A DNA stretch of 58,533 nucleotides from Symploca sp. SIO2C1 (GTDB lineage: Bacteria > Cyanobacteriota > Cyanobacteriia > Cyanobacteriales > Coleofasciculaceae). The notes below the pieces were generated by a model that saw only the letters and a list, made by a program, of their open reading frames with translations, was not told the DNA's origin and did no database searches. The translations under genes were made by a program, and so were the position numbers. Positions 1 through 8,492 of the stretch are shown piece after piece. Position 1 is the first letter of the stretch. Every line of letters begins with the position of its first letter. The stretch covers positions 1-58,533 of the forward strand of contig JAAHGL010000031.1 in assembly GCA_010692635.1 (NCBI GenBank). Reading direction: 5' to 3'.

Positions 1-90
1 GGAATCCTGGATTTTACCCCTAGCGATTCAGTATTTCCCAGTTAAACTCAACAGACGATGTCCTAACAGTACGTTCGGCGTTTTACCTAA

Positions 91-348
91 TCAACTTCTG
101 ATTAGAACCCCATACTCCAAGTAAATCCTAGGAATTATGACTATTTTATCACGGCGCTTAAAAGCGCCGACGCTACATCCCACGGATGAATCACGTGGGC
201 TTTGCTTAAAATTCTGTAAAGCTGGCAAGTTTTCCTTGTAGGGATTTTCAGCCAGTTGTGCTAAAGCATGTTCAAAAGCTGATACTTCTTCCGGTGAGCG
301 CATCAGTTTGTTTGCTTCTAAACTGTGAATCCAACGATCTTCTGTCAT
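91..348 (-). pseudogene. Truncated immunity-protein-like gene
   Basis: Eighty-five codons are open. The first 45 or so (MTEDRWIHSLEANKLM, then an Ala/Leu-rich helix ending in ENLPAL) resemble the start of Imm30-type immunity proteins, recalled from family knowledge and not searched. After about codon 48 the frame runs through two strong DNA hairpins (152-199), so the C-terminal part looks like translated insertion sequence and not native protein. The gene starts 4 bp after the stop of the decayed toxin fragment upstream, the usual toxin-then-immunity order. Probably non-functional. Confidence 0.45.
152..199. repeat. Two adjacent hairpins, possible IS200/IS605-type end remnant
   Basis: CGGCGCTT (152-159) pairs with AAGCGCCG (162-169), and CCCACG (179-184) pairs with CGTGGG (194-199). 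Paired hairpins like these are typical of the ends of IS200/IS605-type elements. No tnpA or tnpB gene is present. They lie exactly where the 85-codon frame loses its protein-like character, so an insertion event at this spot is inferred. Confidence 0.35.
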
Positions 349-351
349 AGC

Positions 352-652
352 CTAGTTCTCTCCCTTAGCAAAAATTTTCGACCAAGAAATCTTATTTAAG
401 TTGATGAGTTGCTGCAAACTCTGCCGAATTTGTGGCGTGTAGAGTTTTTGGCGAAGATAGCGGTGTCAGATTATCGCCTCTGCGTCCGGTTTTGAGCAAG
501 TCGCCATAGCGTCCTACTTTTCCTTCTCCTGGGAGCAGTTTGTTTGTCAGCTTCGTGATTTGAGTTCTCCTTGTCTGATGAAACGTTTTTGATCGTACCA
601 CCGTGAGTACAATCCTCTGCCAATGCCTTTGCTAAAACAGCAGCAGCTTCAA
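352..652 (-). pseudogene. Decayed polymorphic-toxin C-terminal domain
   Basis: Two matching pieces sit in different frames. Upstream is GKVGRYGDLLKTGRRGDNLTP, the start of an HNH-like toxin domain normally followed by a His pair. Directly after it, in another frame, is YLRQKLYTPQIRQSLQQLIN, continuing to NLNKISWSKIFAKGEN and a stop at 352-354. The central part of the domain, including the catalytic His region, is deleted and the halves are out of frame. Codons 5' of it (to about 652) still look coding (AAAVLAKALAED) but are also frameshifted, and they end at the inverted-repeat element at 653. This is a remnant of the C-terminus of a larger toxin gene. Confidence 0.55.
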
Positions 653-756
653 ACTGGAGTTTAGACTAACTCAAAAAATACGCTACATGTAGCGCAGTTA
701 TTCGACTTACAACCATTATATATGGTGTATAAACGGCATTTAGTCTAAACTCCAGT
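653..756. mobile_element. 104-bp element with 17-bp perfect inverted ends
   Basis: ACTGGAGTTTAGACTAA (653-669) is repeated perfectly inverted at 740-756. The interior is AT-rich, has a CGCTACATGTAGCG palindrome (681-694) and encodes nothing. It abuts the 5' limit of the toxin fragment, so it probably interrupted that gene. No clear target duplication was seen. Confidence 0.5.
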
Positions 757-895
757 CAGTAATCTTCAGCCTATTCACAAATTAACAATGGATAATTACC
801 TCTCCTTAAAAAAGGCATTTTAGTATGGTGAAGATTCAGCGATCGCACAATTGTTCACGAACCTAACCGATGAGGCAAGACGCTCGCACTTTTTT

Positions 896-1936
896 TTAAC
901 TTTTGACTCCCTCAATTACACTAACATCAGATACCGTTGGAATTATTCTAGTGAGTTTGAACCCAGCTGCCTTAAACAACTCTTCATACTCAGCCTGAGT
1001 TCTCTCCCGTCCACCGGGGCAAACTACCAACATATTTATATCCAAAAATTTACTAGGGTCAGGCTCATTTCCAGGGGGAATTACCATCTCGATCACTAAC
1101 AGCCGTCCTGGTTCTACCATTGCTTGATAACAGTTCTTAAGAATAGCGATCGCTTGCTCATTGCTCCAGTTATGAAGAATATGTTTCAGCACATAGGCAT
1201 CTCCCCCCACTGGGATAGTTTCAAAGAAATTACCTGTTACTAATTGAAGGCGATCGCTTATTCCTGATTTTTCTACCAAATCGAAGGCTCTTTCAATGAC
1301 ATCGGGCTGATCGAACAATACACCGGTCATCGCAGAGTGAGCTTGAATAAGAGAAGATAGTAATCTACCATTACCACCACCAACATCAACTAACTTATCA
1401 ATAGATGAAAAATCATAAGCAGCCAAGACAGCAATATTTTCAATTACTGAAATATCTGTCATTGCCTGATCAAAAATTTCCCCTGAGGTATGATTTTGCT
1501 TGTAGAACTCAAATATATTAGCGCCATATAAGTTCTCAAAAGCATTTTTACCAGTCTGCATACTATACATCAAATTTCCCCAGGCTTGATAATGTTCCTC
1601 CGCAAACATGATGGACACAGCTTTTAAGGAATGAGGAACATCACTTTGTAAATATGTTGCTAGTGGAGTTAGCTTAAAATAGTAGGGCTGAGTTTGAGCA
1701 AAAATGCCGATACTTGCTAAAGCCCGTAACAAACGATACATGGCATCCTTATTGGTATTGGTTGCACTGGCTAAAGTATCGCTGTGTTGTTCTCCGTTTT
1801 GGAGTAAATCGGCAATCCCGAGTTTTGCAGCAATATAGATACATTGTGAAACCCAGTAACCCATGATCATTTGTAGGAGGTTTGTTTGGGGAGGCATTGA
1901 GTTAGGGTTAACTGAATAATTTGATGAAATCATCAC
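896..1936 (-). CDS. SAM-dependent O-methyltransferase (acetylserotonin/hydroxyindole OMT-like)
   Basis: 346 residues, usual length for the plant-type/CrtF-like O-methyltransferase family. The N-terminal third is the winged-helix dimerisation domain (QMIMGYWVSQCIYIAAKLGI). The SAM-binding glycine loop is LVDVGGGNGRLLSSLI near residue 185. The family signature KHILHNWSNEQAIAIL, whose His is the expected catalytic base, is near 250. LLVIEMVIPPGNEPDP and the GGRERTQAEYEELFKAAGF end are also typical. It acts in the cytosol on an unknown small-molecule hydroxyl, perhaps secondary metabolism. No biosynthetic partner is adjacent. Two ATG codons stand in tandem at the start and either may be used. Confidence 0.8.
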   Translation of the reverse strand: MMISSNYSVNPNSMPPQTNLLQMIMGYWVSQCIYIAAKLGIADLLQNGEQHSDTLASATNTNKDAMYRLLRALASIGIFAQTQPYYFKLTPLATYLQSDVPHSLKAVSIMFAEEHYQAWGNLMYSMQTGKNAFENLYGANIFEFYKQNHTSGEIFDQAMTDISVIENIAVLAAYDFSSIDKLVDVGGGNGRLLSSLIQAHSAMTGVLFDQPDVIERAFDLVEKSGISDRLQLVTGNFFETIPVGGDAYVLKHILHNWSNEQAIAILKNCYQAMVEPGRLLVIEMVIPPGNEPDPSKFLDINMLVVCPGGRERTQAEYEELFKAAGFKLTRIIPTVSDVSVIEGVKS

Positions 1937-2024
1937 TAATTCTTTGAGTATAGGCAGCTATTCAATCACTCATCCTACTAGGGGTGCCAGTCAACGACCA
2001 AGAAGCAGAAGGATTGATGATTAC

Positions 2025-2205
2025 CATTCAACAATTGATAATGAACAATGGATAATGGATAATTACCTCTCCTTGAAAGAAGAGGATTGACAATCAGGAA
2101 AATATTTTCTTTTTATTTTCTTGCATTTTTGAAGAGGTCTTAGACCAAATTAACCAATTATCAATTATCCATTATCAATTATCCATTATCAATTATCCAT
2201 TGATA
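2025..2205. repeat. ATTATCC/ATTATCA heptamer arrays
   Basis: Most of the 335-bp gap between the O-methyltransferase and FecR genes is repeat. One stretch at 2031-2064 (AATTGATAATGAACAATGG and on) is followed by an array of alternating ATTATCA and ATTATCC units at 2155-2204. The left part recurs almost exactly at 58339-58378 and, shortened, near 790-805. No coding potential. Confidence 0.8.
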
Positions 2206-2271
2206 ACATTCACAATTAGGCTGATAAAATCCCTATAAAACCTATCACTTAATACCTAAAACCTCTGGAAC

Positions 2272-3129
2272 TTAAAAAGGTAATCTGGGTATTTGTGGTA
2301 TTATAGGAATATTAGGTAATGGCAATGGTAGTGGAAATGACACACCAGGGAATAACCTCTGAAAGCTGTCCTTGATGTTATCTATCCCTGGTAATTGGGT
2401 GGTAAAATCATTAAACAATTTTCCAGTAAGTAATTGTTCAAATTCCTTTGCTGTAAGTGGTTGAACTTTTCCTACCTCTCCATTAGGACGAATCTTCACC
2501 TTCTCTCCTGCACCCAACCTAACTGTGTGTGACTCTAACTCCTCTTCTTGAGCGATTAGTTCATTCTCAATAGAACTCGAGATCGTTTTTACGGAACTGC
2601 CTTTTTTACCAAGTCCTCGTATCACCTTCTCATCTTCAATCCCTGGGTTTACTCGTTTACGGAGTACCACTTCCCCCTCAAGAACTTGAATTTCCTCGTG
2701 CCCAGTCTCATCCACTGTCAACATATAAGTAGTTCCCCGAACACCAGCCGTGGTTGAATTGGTGCAACCATTAACGGAACCATTCACCAAAAGAGTTCCC
2801 CTCCGTAAGTGGGCGCATTGCCCTACTGTAAGGACAGAATTGTGAGCTAGTCGTCCTACTCCACCTGTATTGAAACTTAACTGTGCCCTAGCATTACGGG
2901 TACTAACTCGCTGTCCTTTCCTGGCTATCGCCTTAATTCGTGCTTGGTTGCCATTAATGTAGACTTGAGAACTATCTAAAATTTCAGTAATTTTGGCTTG
3001 ATTGATGGTTGCACTCTGGACAACTAGAGGATGATGAAGGAAACTCAAGATTAGGCTGAAGCAGAGTCCTGTCAAAAATAACTGCCGATAGCTGTATCTT
3101 AACCAAGGTGGGTTGAATTTAATATTCAT
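2272..3129 (-). CDS. FecR-domain exported protein
   Basis: 285 residues. A basic N-terminus and hydrophobic segment (FLTGLCFSLILSFLHH, residues 18-33) form a signal peptide with possible cleavage after VVQSA. The body is a FecR domain: TEILDSSQVYINGN, RKGQRVSTRNARAQLSF, GVGRLAHNSVLTVGQ and the conserved TTAGVRGTTYMLTV turn. The C-terminus is Pro-rich. In cyanobacteria such periplasmic FecR proteins are often stand-alone and occur beside CHAT or adenylate-cyclase genes. A second FecR protein lies just upstream on the same strand (gap about 100 bp), so the two may be co-expressed. Exact role unknown. Confidence 0.75.
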   Translation of the reverse strand: MNIKFNPPWLRYSYRQLFLTGLCFSLILSFLHHPLVVQSATINQAKITEILDSSQVYINGNQARIKAIARKGQRVSTRNARAQLSFNTGGVGRLAHNSVLTVGQCAHLRRGTLLVNGSVNGCTNSTTAGVRGTTYMLTVDETGHEEIQVLEGEVVLRKRVNPGIEDEKVIRGLGKKGSSVKTISSSIENELIAQEEELESHTVRLGAGEKVKIRPNGEVGKVQPLTAKEFEQLLTGKLFNDFTTQLPGIDNIKDSFQRLFPGVSFPLPLPLPNIPIIPQIPRLPF

Positions 3130-3229
3130 AAAAATAATTATTCCAGTTTTTAGATTTGACTCGCTTGTCTTACTCCCCCAGCACCCTCAGCTCCTCTAGC
3201 GATGGGATGTTTTTTTATTTGGAAGTCCC

Positions 3230-3997
3230 TTAACTTTCCGAGGGAGCGGTATCGTCAATTTTTTGGAGAGTTGGTAGGGGTTTGTCGAACTTATTGAGCA
3301 ACTTGCTCTGACGACGGCGCTTGAGCCACTCTCTAGGAGGGAGTTGTCGAACCTGCTGGCGTACTTGATTAATATCTGTTTGTCCTGGTTTAATTTTGAC
3401 TTGCTCTCCTGCCTTAAACTGGCATTTTCCTGGTTGATTAGGGAACCAGACTTCTACACTTCCTTCCCAAGCAAAAAATTCAATTTCCTTCTTTGGGTCT
3501 TCTGGCATGTTTATATAGATAGTAGTGCCCCTAATTCCTGCGATCGCAACAGGAGTTTCAATTTCCACTGGCACTTTTTTCCCAGGCTCAACCCAAGTAA
3601 TCATCTCACCGGCTTTGAGCTTAAGACGATTGTCCGGCTGCAATGTTAAAACCGAGTTACCGCCAATCCTGAAGGATAGCCCATTTTTAAGTTCCACTTG
3701 TACCAAGGCTTCCTTTTCTGTACGAATTGTCTCACCGACTTGCAAATCCATGTTTTCTTGAGCCGGAACCTCATCTTTGGTATTAAGCCGCTGCACCCAA
3801 ACTGGCTGTTTTTGGATTTCATTAATGGTGGCAAAGGCTTCCTCCAGGGATGTAGATTCAACCGCAGCAGCATCACCGCTAACAGGAGGAGAGGGATTGG
3901 TTGCAGTTGGAGCAGAAGTATGACAGCCTGCTATCAACCCTGCTATCGTCAAACTCACCAGTCCCAAGCACCAGTGACTCAATGGTTTAGTTATCAT
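3230..3997 (-). CDS. FecR-domain lipoprotein
   Basis: 255 residues. The signal ends in a lipobox, LIAGC, with Cys25 as predicted lipid-modified residue, followed by a Pro/Thr/Ala linker. The FecR domain spans about residues 75-200: MDLQVGETIRTEKEALVQV, NGLSFRIGGNSVLTL and AIAGIRGTTIYINMP match the family. The C-terminus is Arg/Lys-rich (REWLKRRRQSKL). It has the same domain type as the downstream gene but no close sequence identity, so this is a pair of paralogues or functional partners. Predicted to sit on the periplasmic face of a membrane. Ligand and function unknown. Confidence 0.75.
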   Translation of the reverse strand: MITKPLSHWCLGLVSLTIAGLIAGCHTSAPTATNPSPPVSGDAAAVESTSLEEAFATINEIQKQPVWVQRLNTKDEVPAQENMDLQVGETIRTEKEALVQVELKNGLSFRIGGNSVLTLQPDNRLKLKAGEMITWVEPGKKVPVEIETPVAIAGIRGTTIYINMPEDPKKEIEFFAWEGSVEVWFPNQPGKCQFKAGEQVKIKPGQTDINQVRQQVRQLPPREWLKRRRQSKLLNKFDKPLPTLQKIDDTAPSES

Positions 3998-4448
3998 TAC
4001 TTAGATGCATTTAAGGGCAATTTAGTCAACAGTTTCTAGTTACCAATTACCAGTTCGCACTGTTGAATGAGAGCACCCCTGTTTTTAGAAGCTAAAGACG
4101 GGTTAATGGTTGCGGATGTTCCACCCACAATTGGTGTCCTTGGGGCAATTAGCTTTGCAGCTGTTGCTCCAGTGATAATCACACCGTTGCTTCTTCAAAA
4201 TCTCGTTAACTGCACCCTGCTACTAATACCTTTATACTCGATCACCTTGACTAGATATAGCGTTTCTCATTTAGATGAGGTACAAAGATCCTGGTTTTTG
4301 GGAATTGGGAATTGGGAATTGGGAATTGGATCTGTACCTCACGGATGCGAGAACTGCTATATCCCTCTTCTGTCACTTTCCGTCCTACTTTCCTCCCTTG
4401 TCTCATCTCCACCGAAATATTCAAAACCTACCCTTGTGAGGTTTGGGG
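3998..4448. other. Gene-free region with GGGAATT array
   Basis: No gene is supported. Four perfect GGGAATT units lie at 4300-4327. At 4050-4200 the minus strand reads as a short protein-like stretch without a start, perhaps a decayed gene, but it is too short to call. A long plus-strand frame here runs on into the antisense of prfB and is not credible. Confidence 0.5.
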
Positions 4449-4556
4449 GGGTGAGCGACATTAGGGAAGGAATTTCTAGCGAAGTATCCTTTCAAATCAT
4501 TAGTTCTCCTTTGTTTCCTTATCTCCCTATCTCCCCACCCTTTTTTTCGCTCACCC
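4449..4556 (+). mobile_element. MITE-like element, GGGTGAGCGA family, copy 1
   Basis: 108 bp. GGGTGAGCGA (4449-4458) is inverted at 4547-4556 (TCGCTCACCC). It is flanked by GTTTGGGG at 4441-4448 and 4557-4564, an 8-bp direct repeat that would be 9 bp if one G was lost from the left G-run. The interior carries GAAGTATCCTT, ATCATTAGTTCTCCTTTG and a C/T-rich tract. A near-identical element lies inverted at 50494-50617. It encodes no protein, so it must depend on a transposase elsewhere. Confidence 0.8.
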
Positions 4557-4603
4557 GTTTGGGGGAGTCCATGCATCCCCCGGAAGACAACACGGGGGAT
4601 GAG

Positions 4604-5711
4604 TTAAGTCAGTTGATTTGCTTGGCGGAGGTAAGCTTCAATGAATTGATCAATGTCGCCGTCAAGAACATCACTAACTGCCGTTGTCTCCACATTAGTG
4701 CGCAAGTCTTTCACCATCTGGTAGGGATGGAAAACATAGTTGCGAATTTGGTTACCCCAAGCCGCTTCCACCATGTCGCCTCGGATTTCGGCAATTTCTT
4801 GGGCTCTTTGTTCCTCTACAACCACTAGCAACTTTGCTTTGAGCAGAGCTAGGGCTTTTTCTTTATTTTGCAGTTGCGATCGCTCTTGGGTACAGCGTAC
4901 AGCAATTCCAGTAGGAAGATGGACAATCCGCACAGCAGTTTCTACCTTATTAACGTTTTGCCCTCCCTTACCACCAGCACGAGAGGTAGTAATTTCTAAG
5001 TCTGTTTCTGGAATATCTAACTCAACAGAGTTATCAATTAGTGGCATCACCTCCACTCCTGCAAAGCTAGTCTGTCGCTTGCCGTTAGCATTAAAAGGAG
5101 AAATCCTCACTAATCGATGGGTTCCTTTCTCTGCTTTCAGATAGCCATAGGCGCGGGAGCCATTAATTTCTAGGGTGGCAGACTTAATACCCGCTTCGTC
5201 TCCTTCTGAAAGTTCAGCTAAATGTACCTTATAACCGCGCTTCTCTCCCCAACGGGTGTACATGCGCAGTAACATCTCGGCCCAGTCTTGGGCATCAGTA
5301 CCACCAGCACCAGCGTTGATCGTGAATACTGCTCCTTTGGCATCATAACTGCCAGATAGCAACTGTTCCAACTCCCAGCGGTCAAGTTCATGATTGAGCT
5401 GAGTGAGATTAGTTTGGGCTTCTGCTAGGAGTCCTTCATCAGTTTCTAGTTCTAGCAACTCTAGGACAGCTTTGGCATCTTCGAGACTGACTTGCCACTG
5501 CTGATACTGTTGCAGATTAGATTTAAGATCGTTGAGTTCTTGAAGGATTTGCTGAGCAGAGTTTTGATCTTCCCAAAAATCTGGTTGAGCAGCCTGCTGT
5601 TCCAAATCCTGAATTTTGGCATTAACAGCTGCAACGTCAAAGATAGTCCTGGGTTTTACCCAGGCGCTCTGACAAAGTGTCTACTTCTCGTTTAATTTCT
5701 AATATTTCCAT
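4604..5711 (-). CDS. prfB: Peptide chain release factor 2 with programmed +1 frameshift
   Basis: RF2 terminates translation at UGA and UAA. The SPF anticodon tripeptide ([10 protein letters not shown]) and the peptidyl-hydrolysis motif GGQ ([13 protein letters not shown]) are present. The gene starts at ATG 5709-5711, 8-9 bp after a GGAGG, and reads 24 codons ([24 protein letters not shown]) to an in-frame TGA at 5637-5639. Reading resumes in +1 at the canonical CTT TGA C site (5636-5642), giving L-D-V-A-A. An AGGA lies 6 bp upstream as the likely stimulating Shine-Dalgarno-like sequence. The long frame alone, starting at 5605, lacks the true N-terminus. Low RF2 raises frameshifting, so the gene is autoregulated. 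Confidence 0.95.
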
Positions 5712-5774
5712 GATCATTTCCCTCCTTTGCTACCGCTTAAGGGTTGCACTCCTGATTGTAACGAAAAGTTTATA

Positions 5775-5972
5775 CTCTTGAGAAACACGCTCAAAGCTAA
5801 TGGCTAATGGCTAATAGCTAATGGCTAATGGCTAATAGTTAATGGCTAATGGCTAATGGCTAATGGCTAATGGCTAATAGCTAATAGCTAATAGCTAATG
5901 GCTAATGGAACAGAATTGTTTCTCCCATTCAATTTGGGGCGCGCCGCCAGTGGGGCTGCTCTTGAGAAACAC
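5775..5972 (-). repeat. Composite repeat with TTAGCCA heptamer array, copy 1
   Basis: About 16 units of TGGCTAA/TAGCTAA (5796-5908) lie between conserved flanks. CTCTTGAGAAACAC occurs at both edges (5775-5788 and 5959-5972), and 5914-5937 is the reverse complement of the CCAATTGAATGGGAGAAACA block. The same order occurs in opposite orientation at 45385-45584, and one side of it at 18972-19312. It occupies most of the 364 bp between prfB and the Bax-inhibitor gene, so prfB's promoter is either inside it or squeezed between it and the start. Confidence 0.75.
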
Positions 5973-6075
5973 ACTCAGCCGTAAGGGGGTTGGGCGAAGT
6001 GCTCCTGGGGAGCTCTTGAAAAAGTAGGGGCACATCGAACTGTACCCCTACTCTGCTAAGTACATATCACGTTAA

Positions 6076-6810
6076 TTAGTCTCGACCACCACCACTAAGA
6101 AGGATCAGCAGCCGTAGGATAAAGATGAACAGGTTGATGTAGGTTAGGTACATCGACAATGCAGCGGGTAGATATTGCTCATCCCTATAGGTACGGGGCA
6201 GGATGTAGAAATCGACTACAGCCGCACCCGCAAACAAAAAGACACCAATGCCGGAGATGCCAATATCTAGCCAAGTTGGTGTGTAGATACCAAACAGGGA
6301 AAACAGCAGTTGACCAACCATAACCACCACCAAAGCAATAATGCCTAGGTAGATTGTCTTAGTCAATGCCTTGCCATCTTGATCCGAAAGATTGGAGCCA
6401 ATTTGACGGGCTGCAACAAAGGTGACACCACAGCCAAGGGCAGCAATGCCAATGCCTTGCAAACCAACGCCCTGGGTACTTAGGGCAAGAGCAATTATGC
6501 CGCTGAGAGTGTAACCGGATAGCAGACTATAGGTTGCTAAAAGGGGCAGCGCGATGCTGTTGTTTCCTTTTTCCGCAATGCCACGGGCAACGAAGAAAAG
6601 AACTAACTCGGCAATCAGGGCAACCCAGAAGGTTGTCATGAAGATCTCTGGACGAGTATTCATGACTCCCAAACCACCGTAGGTACCCACAGCAGTTAAA
6701 ACTAATCCCCCACCTACAAAGGGAAGAGCATTGGCAATGACGTTAGGGCCAATCAGTGCTTGACCTTTAGCTTCAGTCATTGCTTGACGAAAGTTACTGG
6801 TATTGCTCAT
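6076..6810 (-). CDS. Bax inhibitor-1/YccA family membrane protein
   Basis: 244 residues with seven likely membrane segments, for example LPFVGGGLVLTAVGTYGGLG, FWVALIAELVLFFVARGIA, ALPLLATYSLLSGYTLSGII, ATQ-free GIAALGCGVTFVAA, TIYLGIIALVVVMVGQLLF, GISGIGVFLFAGAAVVDFYI and LYINLF-type C-terminal helix (SMYLTYINLFIFILRLLIL). The segments IEKGNNSIALP and YRDEQYLP-AALSMYL agree with the cyanobacterial BI-1 group. The family forms pH-sensitive calcium leak channels or modulates membrane-protein quality control. The exact role in cyanobacteria is not known. It stands alone between repeats. Confidence 0.85.
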   Translation of the reverse strand: MSNTSNFRQAMTEAKGQALIGPNVIANALPFVGGGLVLTAVGTYGGLGVMNTRPEIFMTTFWVALIAELVLFFVARGIAEKGNNSIALPLLATYSLLSGYTLSGIIALALSTQGVGLQGIGIAALGCGVTFVAARQIGSNLSDQDGKALTKTIYLGIIALVVVMVGQLLFSLFGIYTPTWLDIGISGIGVFLFAGAAVVDFYILPRTYRDEQYLPAALSMYLTYINLFIFILRLLILLSGGGRD

Positions 6811-6931
6811 GAGACTTTTTGGATAACCCTACCAATAATTTATTTGCTAACTAGGTATATACTAGCGAAATGTCCAACAGCAAAACTGGTATTGAAGTCA
6901 GAACTTAATACTATAGTACAAATAAACTATA

Positions 6932-7138
6932 TTATCGTCCTGGAAGTGAACGATCTTGACGGGTTTCTCGCTGCCAAGCAACTGGATCGACATCCGTTAG
7001 TGGTTGATAAACACTAAGTTTTTCTAAGATTTCAGCCATCTTACGCCCGCGTGATTTTGTATCTAAGTTGGGTTCATTCATTCTCCAGAACTGTAACGTG
7101 GACTTGGATAAGTCGATTTCCAAACTCAGGTATCTCAT
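6932..7138 (-). CDS. Small antitoxin-like hypothetical protein
   Basis: 68 residues; an alternative start at 7081 (MNEPNLDTKS) would give about 49. The C-terminal half, KMAEILEKLSVYQPLTDVDP followed by VAWQRETRQDRSLPGR, resembles short cyanobacterial antitoxin-like proteins that usually precede a PIN-domain gene (family memory, not searched). No PIN gene follows here; the next gene is the BI-1 protein. It may be an orphan antitoxin or a relic. Confidence 0.35.
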   Translation of the reverse strand: MRYLSLEIDLSKSTLQFWRMNEPNLDTKSRGRKMAEILEKLSVYQPLTDVDPVAWQRETRQDRSLPGR

Positions 7139-7265
7139 CCATCCACTCTAGACAGCTTCCCTTCAACCAAGCCTTGAATGTTCTTAGCATTGTTAGCTCG
7201 AAATTGTTTTTTTGACTAACTTCATTTCCTCGAGCGATCGCATTTTTGGCTTCTCACCGATTATT

Positions 7266-8225
7266 TCAACGCTGACAATCCCCACTAGTTGATAATTTGC
7301 GCTTGAACATTTCCTTAGTAGCTAAAGCACCAAAAGCCAATATTCCTAAGGCAAAAGTTGGTTCAGGGACACTAGCAGGAGAATTAGGTTGCAGTGTGTT
7401 GAAGGCTAATTCTCCAATGAACTGATGAGCTACTGTTGTTGGATGAATTGTATCCCAGAACAAATACTCATCTGGATTAGTACATCCAACTAATAAGCAA
7501 CCCTCGGTAACATTTGTGAAGCCGAAATTGGCTGGGTTATTGATGGCATCACTCACCAAAGAGTTTAAATCCAGAGGTATAAAGTTGACGTTAGGGGTTA
7601 AGTTTTGGCTCAAATTGTTAAGAGTTTGAGTTAAGCCATCATTATGGAACCCTGTTAGGGTATTGAGAGCAGCAGAATTAGGGGTATTGACAGTAACTGG
7701 GAGATTTCCCAAATCTGGCAAGTTAACCACCATAATATTTTGAGCACCAACTCCAGCCAGTGCAGTCAAGGCATTCGCCAAATTGGTAAGTGGTTCTGAA
7801 GGATTAGTGATACCACCACCGAGGTAATCATTAGAACCAGCCCACACAATGTAGAGTCCATCAGGATCTGCAACAGGATTGGCAGCAGTAAAGCCATTGA
7901 TTTGCTGTTCCAATCCTGGTAAAGCAGGAACTATAGTGTTATTAGTCCCTGTGGTAGAACCACCAAAAGCGAAATTGGTACTTTGGTTTGGGGTTAATCC
8001 TAACTCTTGGGCAAGGTATTCTACCCAAATTTGACCGTTGGAAAAACGTCCATTTCCGTCAGGATAAGGAGGAGCTGCTCCTCCAGTAGCATTGAAAGCA
8101 TTACCTGTATCTGAGAGACTATCTCCAAAAATATACAGCTCACTAAAAAGACTGGCAGCTCTTGCTTTCAGGGGCAGAAGGAACGAGCAAATAACAATTA
8201 CCGTTGTTAAAAATTGCTTTTTCAT
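7266..8225 (-). CDS. SGNH/GDSL esterase with PEP-CTERM anchor
   Basis: 319 residues. The signal peptide is at 1-23 (FLTTVIVICSFLLPLKARA). Block I is FGDSLSDTG with nucleophile Ser36, an AGSND block III Asn is near 130, and block V WDTIHPT supplies the Asp/His pair near 257-262. The end, SVPEPTFALGILAFGALATK followed by basic residues, is a PEP-CTERM sorting signal for exosortase processing. The protein is thus predicted to be exported and then cleaved by an exosortase, with esterase or lipase activity on an unknown ester. The 267-bp AT-rich gap to the divergent methylase gene holds both promoters; no motif was identified in it. Confidence 0.85.
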   Translation of the reverse strand: MKKQFLTTVIVICSFLLPLKARAASLFSELYIFGDSLSDTGNAFNATGGAAPPYPDGNGRFSNGQIWVEYLAQELGLTPNQSTNFAFGGSTTGTNNTIVPALPGLEQQINGFTAANPVADPDGLYIVWAGSNDYLGGGITNPSEPLTNLANALTALAGVGAQNIMVVNLPDLGNLPVTVNTPNSAALNTLTGFHNDGLTQTLNNLSQNLTPNVNFIPLDLNSLVSDAINNPANFGFTNVTEGCLLVGCTNPDEYLFWDTIHPTTVAHQFIGELAFNTLQPNSPASVPEPTFALGILAFGALATKEMFKRKLSTSGDCQR

Positions 8226-8492
8226 AGTAGTGACTCCTGTTATTTTTTGCCCAATTGTTTACTGTACTTAATAATTAATATTGGTAGTTTATTGAATATA
8301 TAACTTATTCAGTGGCATGAATATTGTTATTTATATTTTAAAATTAAGAAGATAGAATTTATTCCAGTTATAATGCAGAATGTTTGTACTTTGTAATATA
8401 ATTTAATTAATGTTTATCCTTGCTGATTTAATCTGAAACCATTTTGTAGTACAAATTAACTATAAAGCTTCTACATAACAGTATCTAAAAAA

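Noticed and set aside
4067-4828. 253-codon plus-strand frame
   Set aside because: Its second half is the antisense of prfB and its first half crosses a GGGAATT array and a mobile element; no recognisable domain or ribosome-binding site.
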